In this document: positions 56,201 to 64,000 of the stretch, piece after piece
Position numbering within the stretch: position 1 is the first letter of the stretch
How the letters are laid out: every line of letters starts with the position of its first letter
Assembly (NCBI GenBank): GCA_902602185.1
Contig: CACKPV010000002.1
Location: 62,001-126,000 of the forward strand
Direction: 5' to 3'
From: an uncultured SAR86 cluster bacterium
GTDB lineage: Bacteria > Pseudomonadota > Gammaproteobacteria > Magnimaribacterales > D2472
Length of the DNA: 64,000 bases
Notes under the pieces: generated by a model
The model's input: only the letters and a program-made list of their open reading frames with translations
What the model was told of the DNA's origin: nothing
Databases searched by the model: none
Position numbers and translations under genes: made by a program

Positions 56201-56819
56201 CAACTTTATTAACGAATTAGATATAGCGCTCAAAACTCTTTCTTACAAAAAAGCTGGGACGCAACGAGGCTATCCTGCTGATCAAGAACAAAATGAGGAA
56301 GCTCTCACGGAATCTGAAAGAGCACTATCAGAATCTTTGATGCGCGTGAATCTAGCAGGAGAAGTTGCAGCTCAGGCACTCTATCGAGGACAAGCATGGG
56401 TATGCAAAGATAAAAAGATTAAAGAACATTTAATTCATGCTGGAGATGAGGAAACCGACCATTTGATTTGGTGTAAAAAAAGATTGGACGAACTGCAAGG
56501 AAAACCATCACTCTTGAATCCGGTATGGTACGCCGGCTCTTTTGCAATTGGAGCAATCTTTGGTGCAATGGGTGAAACCACCAGTCTGGGTTTTGTTGAA
56601 GAAACTGAAAAACAAGTGGTCAAACATCTTCAACGACATCTTGATCGAGTTTCTCCCAAAGATAAAGAGACCATTGAGATCTTAAAAACCATGCAAGCTG
56701 ATGAAGATTTGCATGCCAATCAAGCTGCAGATTCAGGTGCTGAAGACTTACAAAGTCCTACAAAAAAAATTATGGAAGTCACTGCAAAAGTAATGACTTC
56801 AACCAGCGCTCATATCTAA
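56193..56819 (+). CDS. coq7: 3-demethoxyubiquinol 3-hydroxylase (Coq7)
   Basis: A 208-residue di-iron carboxylate protein. SESLMRVNLAGEVAAQALYRGQ, HAGDEETDHLIWCKKRLDEL (EExxH) and the late MQADEDLHANQA supply the metal ligands. It hydroxylates 3-demethoxyubiquinol in ubiquinone synthesis, showing an aerobic ubiquinone-using organism. Its end overlaps the convergent helicase by 4 bp. Confidence 0.94.
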   Translation: MINNFINELDIALKTLSYKKAGTQRGYPADQEQNEEALTESERALSESLMRVNLAGEVAAQALYRGQAWVCKDKKIKEHLIHAGDEETDHLIWCKKRLDELQGKPSLLNPVWYAGSFAIGAIFGAMGETTSLGFVEETEKQVVKHLQRHLDRVSPKDKETIEILKTMQADEDLHANQAADSGAEDLQSPTKKIMEVTAKVMTSTSAHI

Positions 56820-57988
56820 GTCTTTTCGTCCTGTCTTTCCCAGACGACTTTAACACCTTCTTGATGATAGTGTTTTGCTTCTTCCATTAACTTATCGAAC
56901 TCTGTTTTCGATGAATATACAGTGATAATCAGAGCATTAGGCTTATTTTCAGTAATCCGCAACACCCTTCCCATTCTTTGCACGCGCTGTCTTTTACTGG
57001 AAGACGCACTGAGAATTAGAGCCCCATCTGCTTGAGGCATATCAAAACCCTCATCTAGTGCCGTACATGTTACCAAAACATTTAATTCTAGACTTTTAAA
57101 TTTATCTAAATTTTCAGCACGCTCTTGGTTATCCAAGTCCGTATTATAAAGAGCAGATCGAAATCCTTTTTTATTAATAATGTCATTGAAAGCATTAGCC
57201 TGTTTTTTATTTTCCGTAAATACAATCCAACTTTCGCGCTGGAATTGTTGGATTAGTTCCACTCCATAAGGAATTCTATTTTTTGAGTTTTTAATCAGTC
57301 GAGCACGATTAAAAATTGCCATCTTGAAAAGATAATCATCCATGTTTCGACCCCCAATAATGGCTGCTCGTCTTTGAATGGATTTAGTAAATTTTTCGTA
57401 CTGTTTTTCTTCTGATTGTAACAACGGAGCATACGCATACAATAATCCAAAATTTACAATAACCTTGTCATCACGCGCATCAATATAATCGTATTCAAAA
57501 ATAATATCTCCAAGAATCTTTTGGATGATTACATAAAAGTTGTCGTCATAATCTCGTTCCGGAGTTGCCGATAAGCCTAATGTGGCATCCCATGAATTGG
57601 TGAGTAGTGCTCCACGTTTTTCTGTCCCAATTTTGTGACATTCATCTACGATTAAAAAAGTATTATCCGCAGAAATGCTTTCAATAATATTTTTGAGAGA
57701 ATCAATGGTTGAGATACAAACTTGGGATATTTCTGACAATTGCTCTCCACCACCGTTAATACTGAGATCAACTTCCAGCAATGCTTCAATGCTCTCTTGC
57801 CATTGATCAAGTAAAGCAATGGAGGGGACAACAATGAGAATATTTTTTGTAGGATATTCTTGAAGAAATTCTTTAATGCAGTGAATGGCAAAAAAGGTTT
57901 TACCACCTCCGGTAACAACTTTGATAATACCTTGTTTTCTTTGCCACCATAAAGGGAACGCTTCTGCTTGCCACTCCCTAAGTTGCAT
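56816..57988 (-). CDS. superfamily 2 DEAD/DEAH-type helicase (XPB-like)
   Basis: A 390-residue protein. The Q-like start MQLREWQAEAF, Walker A VTGGGKTFFAI, Walker B LIVDECHKIG, motif III GLSATPERD and motif VI RVQRMGRVLRI define an SF2 helicase or translocase core. It has no added nuclease, methylase or HRDC domain. The compact size and REWQ..A start resemble XPB/RadD-like enzymes. It is the last gene of the trp run, its start overlapping trpC by 11 bp, although no link to tryptophan is known. The substrate (DNA or RNA) is uncertain. Confidence 0.82.
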   Translation of the reverse strand: MQLREWQAEAFPLWWQRKQGIIKVVTGGGKTFFAIHCIKEFLQEYPTKNILIVVPSIALLDQWQESIEALLEVDLSINGGGEQLSEISQVCISTIDSLKNIIESISADNTFLIVDECHKIGTEKRGALLTNSWDATLGLSATPERDYDDNFYVIIQKILGDIIFEYDYIDARDDKVIVNFGLLYAYAPLLQSEEKQYEKFTKSIQRRAAIIGGRNMDDYLFKMAIFNRARLIKNSKNRIPYGVELIQQFQRESWIVFTENKKQANAFNDIINKKGFRSALYNTDLDNQERAENLDKFKSLELNVLVTCTALDEGFDMPQADGALILSASSSKRQRVQRMGRVLRITENKPNALIITVYSSKTEFDKLMEEAKHYHQEGVKVVWERQDEKT

Positions 57989-58733
57989 GAAAACTTCCTC
58001 GCATCAAGCTTTCACCAATCAAAAAATTATTGATTCCTTTGCTGGCAAGGTAATGCATATCATCTAAAGTTTTAATACCTGACTCTGCAACAAAGATATT
58101 ATTTGTGGAGCAAGCGGCTTTGAGGTTTACAGAGTTTTCTAAATCTACAGTAAACGTCCTCAAGTCACGGTTATTAACGCCAATAATAGCTTTGGAAAAC
58201 TGTTCTGCCCGTTTCAGTTCCTCGATCGTGTGTACTTCAATAATATAATCTAACTTTAAAAGCTCTGCCAACTGTGAAAATTCTTGAAGTTGACTATCAT
58301 CCAAGATGCTTGCAATTAACAGAATACAATCCGCACCCATTGCTTTGGATGCATAGATCTGATAACTGTCAATAATAAAATCTTTGCGTAAAATGGGTAA
58401 ATCAACTGCGGTTTTAACCTGTTGCAAGTCTTCAGGTGAGCCTTGAAAGAAATCTTCTTCGGTTAACACCGAAATAGCTGCAGCACCAAAGTTAAGATAA
58501 TCTTTGGCAATCTGCACGGGTTGAAAATCTGCACATATTACTCCGGCACTGGGTGATGCTTTTTTGATTTCAGCAATAATTGCTATATCAGTATCTCGCA
58601 GGGCTTGAGCAAAACGGCTTTCAGTGTAGGGAGGCACTCCCAATGTCTTTTGCAGTTCAGACAGGGATACGTGCTGTTTCTGCTTCAGGAGTTTTTCTTG
58701 AGTCTTGCTTACGATGTCATTCAGAATGGTCAT
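57978..58733 (-). CDS. trpC: indole-3-glycerol phosphate synthase
   Basis: A 251-residue TIM-barrel enzyme. IAEIKKASPSAGVI has the catalytic Lys and KxSPSxG motif, and LRKDFIIDSYQIY, GVNNRDLRTF and VAESGIKTLDD are the other conserved strands. It is monofunctional (no TrpF domain). It converts CdRP to indole-glycerol phosphate. It overlaps trpD by 4 bp. Confidence 0.97.
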   Translation of the reverse strand: MTILNDIVSKTQEKLLKQKQHVSLSELQKTLGVPPYTESRFAQALRDTDIAIIAEIKKASPSAGVICADFQPVQIAKDYLNFGAAAISVLTEEDFFQGSPEDLQQVKTAVDLPILRKDFIIDSYQIYASKAMGADCILLIASILDDSQLQEFSQLAELLKLDYIIEVHTIEELKRAEQFSKAIIGVNNRDLRTFTVDLENSVNLKAACSTNNIFVAESGIKTLDDMHYLASKGINNFLIGESLMRGSFHAT

Positions 58734-59746
58734 AAGGTATTTGTTAAAGTAACATATTTCTCGAGTGTCTCAGAGGCTTTCCCTGAGTTCATGAGATACA
58801 GAGCTAATTCAACACCGTCTGCAATCGTATTAACTTTGCCAGCTAAATACAGTCCGGCACCTGCATTTAAAGCAATCATATTCTGCACTGCAGATTCAGT
58901 CCCACTAAATGCTTCCTGAACGAGTTGACTGCTTCGGAGGGGGGACTCGGCATAAATATCCTCTAATGTTCCCAAGGTTAGTCCATAATCTTGTGGATGA
59001 ATTTCATATTGGATTATTTCACCATCACGTAATTCACTTATCTGTGTGGATGCAGTTATGCTAATTTCATCAACTCCATCAGCACCATGTACAACCAAAA
59101 CATGTTCCATATCCAGAGCTTTGGCAACTTTGGCAAAAACCTGGACTAAATTTTTAGCATATACCCCGATAATTTGCCTGCGAGCACTGCACGGATTTGT
59201 ATGCGGACCTAACAGGTTAAAAATAGTCTTTTGTTTAATTAGCTGTCGAGCTGCCATTACATGACGCATAGACTGATGATGCAGGGGAGCAAACAAAAAA
59301 ATAAAACCAACCTTGTCTATTATTTGCGAAAGCTTATCTCTGTCATGATCAATAGAGGCTCCGCACTCTATGAGAAAATCAGCACTCCCTGATTTACTCG
59401 AAACAGCCTTGTTGCCATGTTTCGTGACCTGCGCACCTCCGGCTGCAGCAACAATTGCAGATGCAGTTGAGCAATTAAAAGTATAAATACCTGTACCTCC
59501 GGTTCCACAAGTATCAATATGGGATCCATCACCAAGATCAAACTTTAATGCACGATCTCGCATGACTTGTGCCGCAACGGTAATTTCAGCCAACGAGGGT
59601 CCTTTGGCATTCATGGCAAGTAAAAATTGTTGAATTTGCTCATCATGTAAATCTCCAGACATAATGGCTTCAAAAATCCCGAACATTTCTTGATGGCTCA
59701 AATCTGATTGGGCTTCCAACTGCGCAATAATGTCTTCAATCTTCAT
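58730..59746 (-). CDS. trpD: anthranilate phosphoribosyltransferase
   Basis: A 338-residue protein. The PRPP-binding motif is DTCGTGGTGIYTFNCSTA, followed by KHGNKAVSSKSGSADFLIECG and NLLGPHTNPCSARRQIIGVY. The motif has GTGGTG rather than the E. coli GTGGDG, a mild change. It attaches phosphoribose to anthranilate. It overlaps the fused trpE-trpG by 4 bp. Confidence 0.97.
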   Translation of the reverse strand: MKIEDIIAQLEAQSDLSHQEMFGIFEAIMSGDLHDEQIQQFLLAMNAKGPSLAEITVAAQVMRDRALKFDLGDGSHIDTCGTGGTGIYTFNCSTASAIVAAAGGAQVTKHGNKAVSSKSGSADFLIECGASIDHDRDKLSQIIDKVGFIFLFAPLHHQSMRHVMAARQLIKQKTIFNLLGPHTNPCSARRQIIGVYAKNLVQVFAKVAKALDMEHVLVVHGADGVDEISITASTQISELRDGEIIQYEIHPQDYGLTLGTLEDIYAESPLRSSQLVQEAFSGTESAVQNMIALNAGAGLYLAGKVNTIADGVELALYLMNSGKASETLEKYVTLTNTL

Positions 59747-61764
59747 AATGCTAAAAAATTCTTAATGATCTGTTTACCATAGTCGGTTTCAATTGATTCA
59801 GGATGGAATTGGACTCCGTAAATAGGGCGCGATTTATGCTGCAATCCCATAATCACATTGGCATCATCTTCCAGTGTTGCAGTGATGAGTAGTTCCTCGG
59901 GTAAAGAATCTTTTGCAACAACTAAACTGTGATAACGCACCACTTTGCAGGGGGATGCTATGTGTTCAAAAATCTGAGCACCATCATGTTGAATACTTGA
60001 GATTTTGCCATGATATATGCTTGGGGCTTTGACTACTTGCCCCCCAAAAGCTGAACCTATTGCCTGATGACCTAAACATACACCCAACACTGGGACGGTA
60101 CTTGCAAGAATCAATGCCTCTGAAATTCCTGCCTCTTTGGGAGTACAGGGTCCAGGAGAGATGATAATTTTTTCGGGCTGCAAGTCTAGTGCATCCCTAA
60201 CATCAATGTCATCGTTTCTTCTAACCTCAACTTCTGCTCCACAATCTCCAACATAGTGCACAAGGTTGTAGGTAAAACTATCATAGTTATCAATGACTAA
60301 AATCATGGGATCATCTCCAAAGCATCTAAAAAAGACTTTTGCTTTCTGTTTACACTCTTGCCATTCATTTTCAGGAATTGAATCTGCTACCACTCCAGCA
60401 CCGGCACCAACATGCATAATTCCATCTTTAATTACAGCCGTGCGAATGGCAATAGCAGTATCAATATTGCCGTTCCAACCAATGTGTCCAATAGCTCCTC
60501 CATAAATGCCCCGAGTGCCTGGTTCTAACTCATGAATAATTTCCATGGCACGAATCTTTGGTGCTCCTGATAGAGTCCCAGCCGGCAATGCGGCTTTAAT
60601 CGCATCTATAAAATCAAAATCTTCTTTGATTTCTCCAACAACATTAGAGACGATGTGCATGACATGAGAATATTTTTCAATCACCATCTTTTCGGTAACT
60701 TCAACCGAACCAAACTTTGCTACTCTTCCCACATCGTTGCGCCCAAGATCAATCAACATGAGGTGCTCAGCTATCTCTTTGGGATCGTTTAAGAGCTCTT
60801 CCATATTCTCTGCATCTTCTTCAGGATTATTACCCCGCTTTCTCGTGCCAGCAATCGGCCGCAAAGTAATTTGTCCATCCTCAAGTCGCACCAGAATTTC
60901 TGGAGAGGCCCCTACTACACTACAAATATCCAATTCTAGAAAATACATATAAGGTGAAGGATTGAGAGTCCTAATTGCCTGATATAAAAGGAAAGGATCT
61001 TTCTCAAAATCTGTATAAAAATCTTGTGCCAAAACAACTTGCATTACATCGCCCTCTGTAATGTAGTCTTTAACTGTCTCCACATCCTGGAGAAAGTCTA
61101 CTTTAGGAGTATTTGAGGTGAAAGTCATATTACCTGATACTGTTTGGAGTTGTAATCTTTCTTTTTGCTCATGATGCAACAGACTTTCGATTGCATCTAA
61201 TTGAGATTGAGCTTCCTCAAACGACATTATTTCAGGATTACAATTCACAATCATTTGAATGGTCTGGTTGAGATTATCAAAGACAACCAGTTCTTCAGCC
61301 TTCACTAAGAGCACATCGGGCAAATGCTCCTGGAATTTAGCGACTTTATGCTCCAGTTGCGCAATTTTACTTTCTGCATACTTCGCACTTTCATATGCAA
61401 AAAATCCAACATAGCCCCCAAAAAACCTTGGTAAATTTGGCAGGGTCGGAGCCTTATATAAATTAATGTGCTCACGGATTACTCCCAATGGATCATCACT
61501 TGTCATCTCTTGCTGCCCTTCGTCATTGGTAATGGTGATAGTGTCATCAAACACTTCAATTGTATCGGTACAATTAAATCCAAGAATAGAAAATTGAGCC
61601 CAACGCTCACCGCCCTCGACCGATTCCAATAAAAAATTATTGTGTTGTCCCCGCAATTTCTCAAATAATGTAATTGGATCTTCATCAACCATTTCCACCG
61701 GACGCACCACCGGAATAATGTTGAATCCAGCTGCCTGATATTCTAAAAATTCTGTCTTCTTCAT
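59743..61764 (-). CDS. trpEG: anthranilate synthase, fused TrpE-TrpG
   Basis: A single 673-residue ORF. Residues 1-486 are a full TrpE (PSPYMYFLELD, GASPEILVRLE, RPIAGTRKRG, LIDLGRNDVGRVA, ending KQKAKVFFRCFGDDP). From Met487 a full TrpG follows without any linker: MILVIDNYDSFTYNLV, the glutaminase nucleophile in GVCLGHQAIG, and YGVQFHPESIET. Both parts have the length of the free subunits, so the fusion looks like loss of the trpE stop. A Shine-Dalgarno remains before Met487, so free TrpG may still be made. It produces anthranilate from chorismate and glutamine. Feedback residues near the N-terminus were not assessed. Confidence 0.93.
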   Translation of the reverse strand: MKKTEFLEYQAAGFNIIPVVRPVEMVDEDPITLFEKLRGQHNNFLLESVEGGERWAQFSILGFNCTDTIEVFDDTITITNDEGQQEMTSDDPLGVIREHINLYKAPTLPNLPRFFGGYVGFFAYESAKYAESKIAQLEHKVAKFQEHLPDVLLVKAEELVVFDNLNQTIQMIVNCNPEIMSFEEAQSQLDAIESLLHHEQKERLQLQTVSGNMTFTSNTPKVDFLQDVETVKDYITEGDVMQVVLAQDFYTDFEKDPFLLYQAIRTLNPSPYMYFLELDICSVVGASPEILVRLEDGQITLRPIAGTRKRGNNPEEDAENMEELLNDPKEIAEHLMLIDLGRNDVGRVAKFGSVEVTEKMVIEKYSHVMHIVSNVVGEIKEDFDFIDAIKAALPAGTLSGAPKIRAMEIIHELEPGTRGIYGGAIGHIGWNGNIDTAIAIRTAVIKDGIMHVGAGAGVVADSIPENEWQECKQKAKVFFRCFGDDPMILVIDNYDSFTYNLVHYVGDCGAEVEVRRNDDIDVRDALDLQPEKIIISPGPCTPKEAGISEALILASTVPVLGVCLGHQAIGSAFGGQVVKAPSIYHGKISSIQHDGAQIFEHIASPCKVVRYHSLVVAKDSLPEELLITATLEDDANVIMGLQHKSRPIYGVQFHPESIETDYGKQIIKNFLAL
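60304..60318 (-). promoter_or_regulatory. internal ribosome-binding site and ATG at the TrpE-TrpG joint
   Basis: On the minus strand GGAG (60315-60318) stands 8 nt before ATG (60304-60306), the codon of Met487 where the TrpG part begins. The spacing is ideal for initiation. It may be a relic of separate genes or a working start for extra glutaminase subunit. Confidence 0.5.
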
Positions 61765-62201
61765 TTTTTAATATTTCTTACATCGATAACATCACCCACG
61801 CGGATATTATTTTTGCTAAACCATCCCTGATTTACTTCCAAAGCATACTGGGCAGCCCGTTTCGAACACACCGATCTTCTTTGATATGGTTGCAAATCAT
61901 AAATATTAAAGATTTTTCCTCGACGATCGACAAATGCAATGCTCAATGGGATTCCAGTATTTTTCATCCACATACATTGCACTGTATGATCCTGCCACAC
62001 AAACCACATCCCTGCATTCTCCGGCAAGCTTTGTCGGTACATCAAACCCTGTTGCCGAGTAAAGTTATTATCGGCAATTTCTATACGATCTAAATATTGA
62101 TTCAAATCTATTTTTTCAGCTGCAAAAATAGGAGTAAGCAGCCAAAAAATACTTAAACTACTAAGCAGTCTTTTCACGAAATTGGGAAATCGTCTCTGCA
62201 T
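61761..62201 (-). CDS. secreted DUF192-family protein
   Basis: About 146 residues from the ATG at 62201; a GTG at 62177 giving [19 protein letters not shown] is a good alternative, and the track start at 62330 lies deep inside rpe. After a signal peptide, the DUF192 core reads [37 protein letters not shown] and [19 protein letters not shown]. The family is of unknown function, small and periplasmic. It sits between rpe and trpEG where Pseudomonas has gph, and overlaps trpEG by 4 bp. Confidence 0.85.
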   Translation of the reverse strand: MQRRFPNFVKRLLSSLSIFWLLTPIFAAEKIDLNQYLDRIEIADNNFTRQQGLMYRQSLPENAGMWFVWQDHTVQCMWMKNTGIPLSIAFVDRRGKIFNIYDLQPYQRRSVCSKRAAQYALEVNQGWFSKNNIRVGDVIDVRNIKK

Positions 62202-62823
62202 AATTTTCGCTATTAAAAATTGCCGAACCTGCCACAAAAGTATCAGCACCAGCTTGAGCTGCTGCTGCAATAGTGTCTTTATTGATTCCCCCATCGACCT
62301 CCAAACGGATCGATCTACCACTTTGGTCAATTAGGCTTCTGACCGCAGCAATCTTTTCCAGTGAACTATGGATAAAGGACTGTCCACCAAAACCTGGATT
62401 GACACTCATAATGAGAACTAAGTCGATGTCCTCCAGCACACTGTCCAAAACATTTACATTTGTTGCCGGATTTAAAACCAAGCCAACCTGACAACCAGCA
62501 TCCTTAATTGCATGAATGGAACGGTGGACATGATTCGAGGCTTCAGGATGGAAACTTATTAACGATGCCCCAGCTGTGGCAAAATCTGCTGCCAATGCAT
62601 CCACCGGCTCAATCATTAAATGCACATCGATGAAAGCCTCTATGCCATGCTCACGCAAACTTTTACATACCATCGGTCCAATTGTCAGATTAGGGACATA
62701 GTGATTATCCATCACATCAAAGTGAACCCAATCAGCACCAGCCTCAAGTACATGCTCGACTTCTTCACCTAATCTTGCAAAATCAGCAGAAAGAATAGAT
62801 GGGGCAATTATTATCTCACTCAT
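62161..62823 (-). CDS. rpe: ribulose-phosphate 3-epimerase
   Basis: 220 residues from the ATG at 62823 ([19 protein letters not shown]); an ATG three codons earlier at 62832 is also possible. TIM-barrel motifs [34 protein letters not shown] and [11 protein letters not shown] contain the metal and catalytic residues. It interconverts ribulose-5-P and xylulose-5-P. Linkage with the trp genes is common in Gammaproteobacteria. Confidence 0.96.
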   Translation of the reverse strand: MSEIIIAPSILSADFARLGEEVEHVLEAGADWVHFDVMDNHYVPNLTIGPMVCKSLREHGIEAFIDVHLMIEPVDALAADFATAGASLISFHPEASNHVHRSIHAIKDAGCQVGLVLNPATNVNVLDSVLEDIDLVLIMSVNPGFGGQSFIHSSLEKIAAVRSLIDQSGRSIRLEVDGGINKDTIAAAAQAGADTFVAGSAIFNSENYAETISQFREKTA

Positions 62824-63520
62824 GGTGCTCATTTTCTTCTTTTAGCATCTGATTGGCAAGTGAAAGTCTTTCTTGTGTCCCGACATCAATCCATAATGCA
62901 GTTGATTCTTCTCCTGTTACTTGACCGCTTTCAATGAGTTTTACTAAGACAGTATCCCAAATATTAAAATATGCATTTTCAAAAGTACTTTGTTTAAAAA
63001 TTATTGGGTTGATTATCGAGATGCCTGACCATGTCAAATTATTGGAATCACTTTTAACCAAAACTCTGTCTTTTTTGATAGAAAAATCACCATTAGAATT
63101 ATGATCGGGATTGGGAACACCTACTAAATGGGCTGCAGGAACATTTTTGGGAAGGTCAGCTAAATTTATTTTATGGACAATATCAGAATTCATTAATAGA
63201 AATGGTTGATCCTCAAAAAAAGGAAGCGCATTTAAAATTGCACCTCCTGTTCCTAAGGGTACTTTTTCTTTTGAAAATGTTATTTTTTCATTGGGGAAAG
63301 TAGCTCTGACATGATCGACTATTTGAGAACCTAAATACGAAACATTAATAACAATTTCTGAAAAAATAAACCTGTCTCCTGAACATTCAATGTTAAGCAA
63401 AGAATTAATATTTCTTTCAATAAGAGATTGGTTATGAACATAAAGCAAAGGTTTAGGAGTTGTATCAGTCAATGGAGCAAGCCTTCGACCATACCCTGCT
63501 GCTAATATCATTGCTTTCAT
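62816..63520 (-). CDS. murU: MurU-type N-acetylmuramate-1-phosphate uridylyltransferase
   Basis: A 234-residue nucleotidyltransferase. [23 protein letters not shown] is the NTP-binding signature, [13 protein letters not shown] and [11 protein letters not shown] hold the sugar and metal sites. Its coupling with an AmgK-type kinase (stop and start share a base) identifies it as MurU rather than a GlmU or RfbA relative. It makes UDP-MurNAc from MurNAc-1-phosphate in cell-wall recycling. Confidence 0.9.
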   Translation of the reverse strand: MKAMILAAGYGRRLAPLTDTTPKPLLYVHNQSLIERNINSLLNIECSGDRFIFSEIVINVSYLGSQIVDHVRATFPNEKITFSKEKVPLGTGGAILNALPFFEDQPFLLMNSDIVHKINLADLPKNVPAAHLVGVPNPDHNSNGDFSIKKDRVLVKSDSNNLTWSGISIINPIIFKQSTFENAYFNIWDTVLVKLIESGQVTGEESTALWIDVGTQERLSLANQMLKEENEHHE

Positions 63521-64000
63521 TAAAGTATTGCCTCTAACTTCTTGTTAAGAAGGTTAAAAACCTCAATTCTCAGAAAATCCTTGAGTTCTTGATGGTTATC
63601 TGGAATTATCACTATTAAATTATTTAGAATTAATGGTAAGTCTGGCAGTCTAAAAGTTCTACCATTCTGTCGGTATAAATTACTTAGTGTTCCTAGTATT
63701 CTTAAATTTCTCTGAATACCTCCCCAGATTGCATATTCATAAATAGTTTCTTGATCTTCAATTCCTGCAAAATCCCATTCAGCAAGAGTTCTATTTATTT
63801 CACTATCATCATCAAAACACTTCAAAATATCAAAGGTAAGATTAAAATTGTAGTGATCAATGTATAATCCTGCCAAATCAATTCCTGCTGGACCCTTGCA
63901 AGTGTCTTGAAAGTCTATTATTCCAACAAAGTCGAGATCATCTGGTCGATGCATTAAATTTCTAACTTCAAAATCTTGATGGCAATTTACCCAGGGTTGA
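63520..64000 (-). CDS. amgK: AmgK-type anomeric sugar kinase (C-terminal part, runs off window)
   Basis: The track lists 63520-63954, but the frame stays open to the window edge, adding QPWVNCHQDFEVRNLM. HQDFEVRN is the catalytic loop of aminoglycoside-phosphotransferase-fold kinases and GIIDFQDTCKGPAGIDLA the metal-binding DFQD segment. In AmgK the same blocks read HRDYHSRN and DFQDA. It phosphorylates MurNAc and GlcNAc at the anomeric position, feeding MurU. The N-terminal half lies outside the window. Confidence 0.9.
   Translation of the reverse strand, partial: QPWVNCHQDFEVRNLMHRPDDLDFVGIIDFQDTCKGPAGIDLAGLYIDHYNFNLTFDILKCFDDDSEINRTLAEWDFAGIEDQETIYEYAIWGGIQRNLRILGTLSNLYRQNGRTFRLPDLPLILNNLIVIIPDNHQELKDFLRIEVFNLLNKKLEAIL

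Noticed and set aside
1-64000. CRISPR arrays, insertion sequences, rRNA genes, prophage or known defence genes
   Set aside because: No regularly spaced repeats, no transposase-like proteins and no rRNA segments were seen; the helicase at 56.8 kb has no nuclease or partner genes that would make it a defence system.
1-64000. Many short ORFs of the track (for example 872-1069, 3529-3897, 19505-19882, 34545-34766, 46365-46712)
   Set aside because: They lie inside longer recognised genes on the other strand or frame and have low-complexity, non-family sequences; they are shadows.

Overview
The window reads as a contiguous piece of chromosome from a streamlined, AT-rich gammaproteobacterium, probably a free-living marine oligotroph of the SAR86 or similar small-genome kind. 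I cannot fix the genus. The reasons are: low G+C; genes packed end to end with 1-14 bp overlaps and no gene-free stretch above 300 bases; and gene orders typical of Gammaproteobacteria. These orders include rluD divergent from bamD, dsbD-like/aroQ/accB/accC, leuS/lptE/holA, rsfS/rlmH/mrdA/rodA/dacA, gshB/tonB-like/ruvX, fis/purH/purD, rpe/trpE-G/D/C and amgK/murU. Coq7 implies ubiquinone-based respiration; dnaG, rpoD, parC/parE and rho are present as single core genes.

Layout. 0-2.3 kb: start of acetolactate synthase (partial), rluD, divergent bamD and a small zinc-ribbon protein. 2.3-9.2 kb: an RND efflux pair under a TetR regulator with two clear operators, then rsmD-hemC-hemD. 9.2-16.2 kb (minus): alpha/beta hydrolase, double-ATPase peptide ABC protein, ilvD, hemB, trxA, rho. 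16.2-22.7 kb (plus): a stand-alone DsbD N-terminal domain, aroQ, accB, accC, leuS, lptE, holA. 22.7-29.5 kb (minus): the cell-elongation/peptidoglycan cluster rsfS-rlmH-mrdA-rodA-mltB-dacA-dat. 29.5-38.3 kb: PGPGW protein, MDR oxidoreductase, LON-domain protein, mpl, a phosphofructokinase of PPi type, parC, parE. 38.4-45.6 kb: tolC, mutM, coaD, an acidic orphan, an NTF2-like protein, an S9 peptidase, and a very AT-rich trio of unrecognised envelope genes ending in the only canonical intrinsic terminator I see. 45.6-52.5 kb (minus): tRNA-Ile2(CAU), a Met-rich periplasmic protein, and the rsmE-gshB-tonB-ruvX-dnaG-rpoD operon. 52.5-56.8 kb (plus): sixA, fis, purH, purD, coq7. 56.8-64 kb (minus): amgK (partial), murU, rpe, DUF192, a fused trpE-trpG, trpD, trpC and an SF2 helicase.

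How the genes work together. There are nearly complete modules for envelope building (bamD, lptE, mrdA/rodA, dacA, mltB), for peptidoglycan recycling by two routes (mpl, and amgK/murU), for export (RND pump plus a distant tolC), for tetrapyrrole synthesis (hemB, hemC, hemD) and for tryptophan synthesis up to indole-glycerol phosphate. Several promoters place the -10 box so close to the start codon that transcripts should have almost no leader. The rho leader, with a dyad, is the exception.

I found no CRISPR array, insertion sequence, prophage, integrase or obvious defence system. The most unusual items are: the TrpE-TrpG fusion, which keeps an internal ribosome site; the stand-alone DsbD alpha domain at the usual dsbD locus; an MltB with an inserted LysM; a helicase appended to the trp operon; a divergent HemC; the paired TetR operators and a related dyad at the tolC promoter; and the AT-rich orphan trio beside the tRNA 3' end. 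None of these is proven to be a new system.
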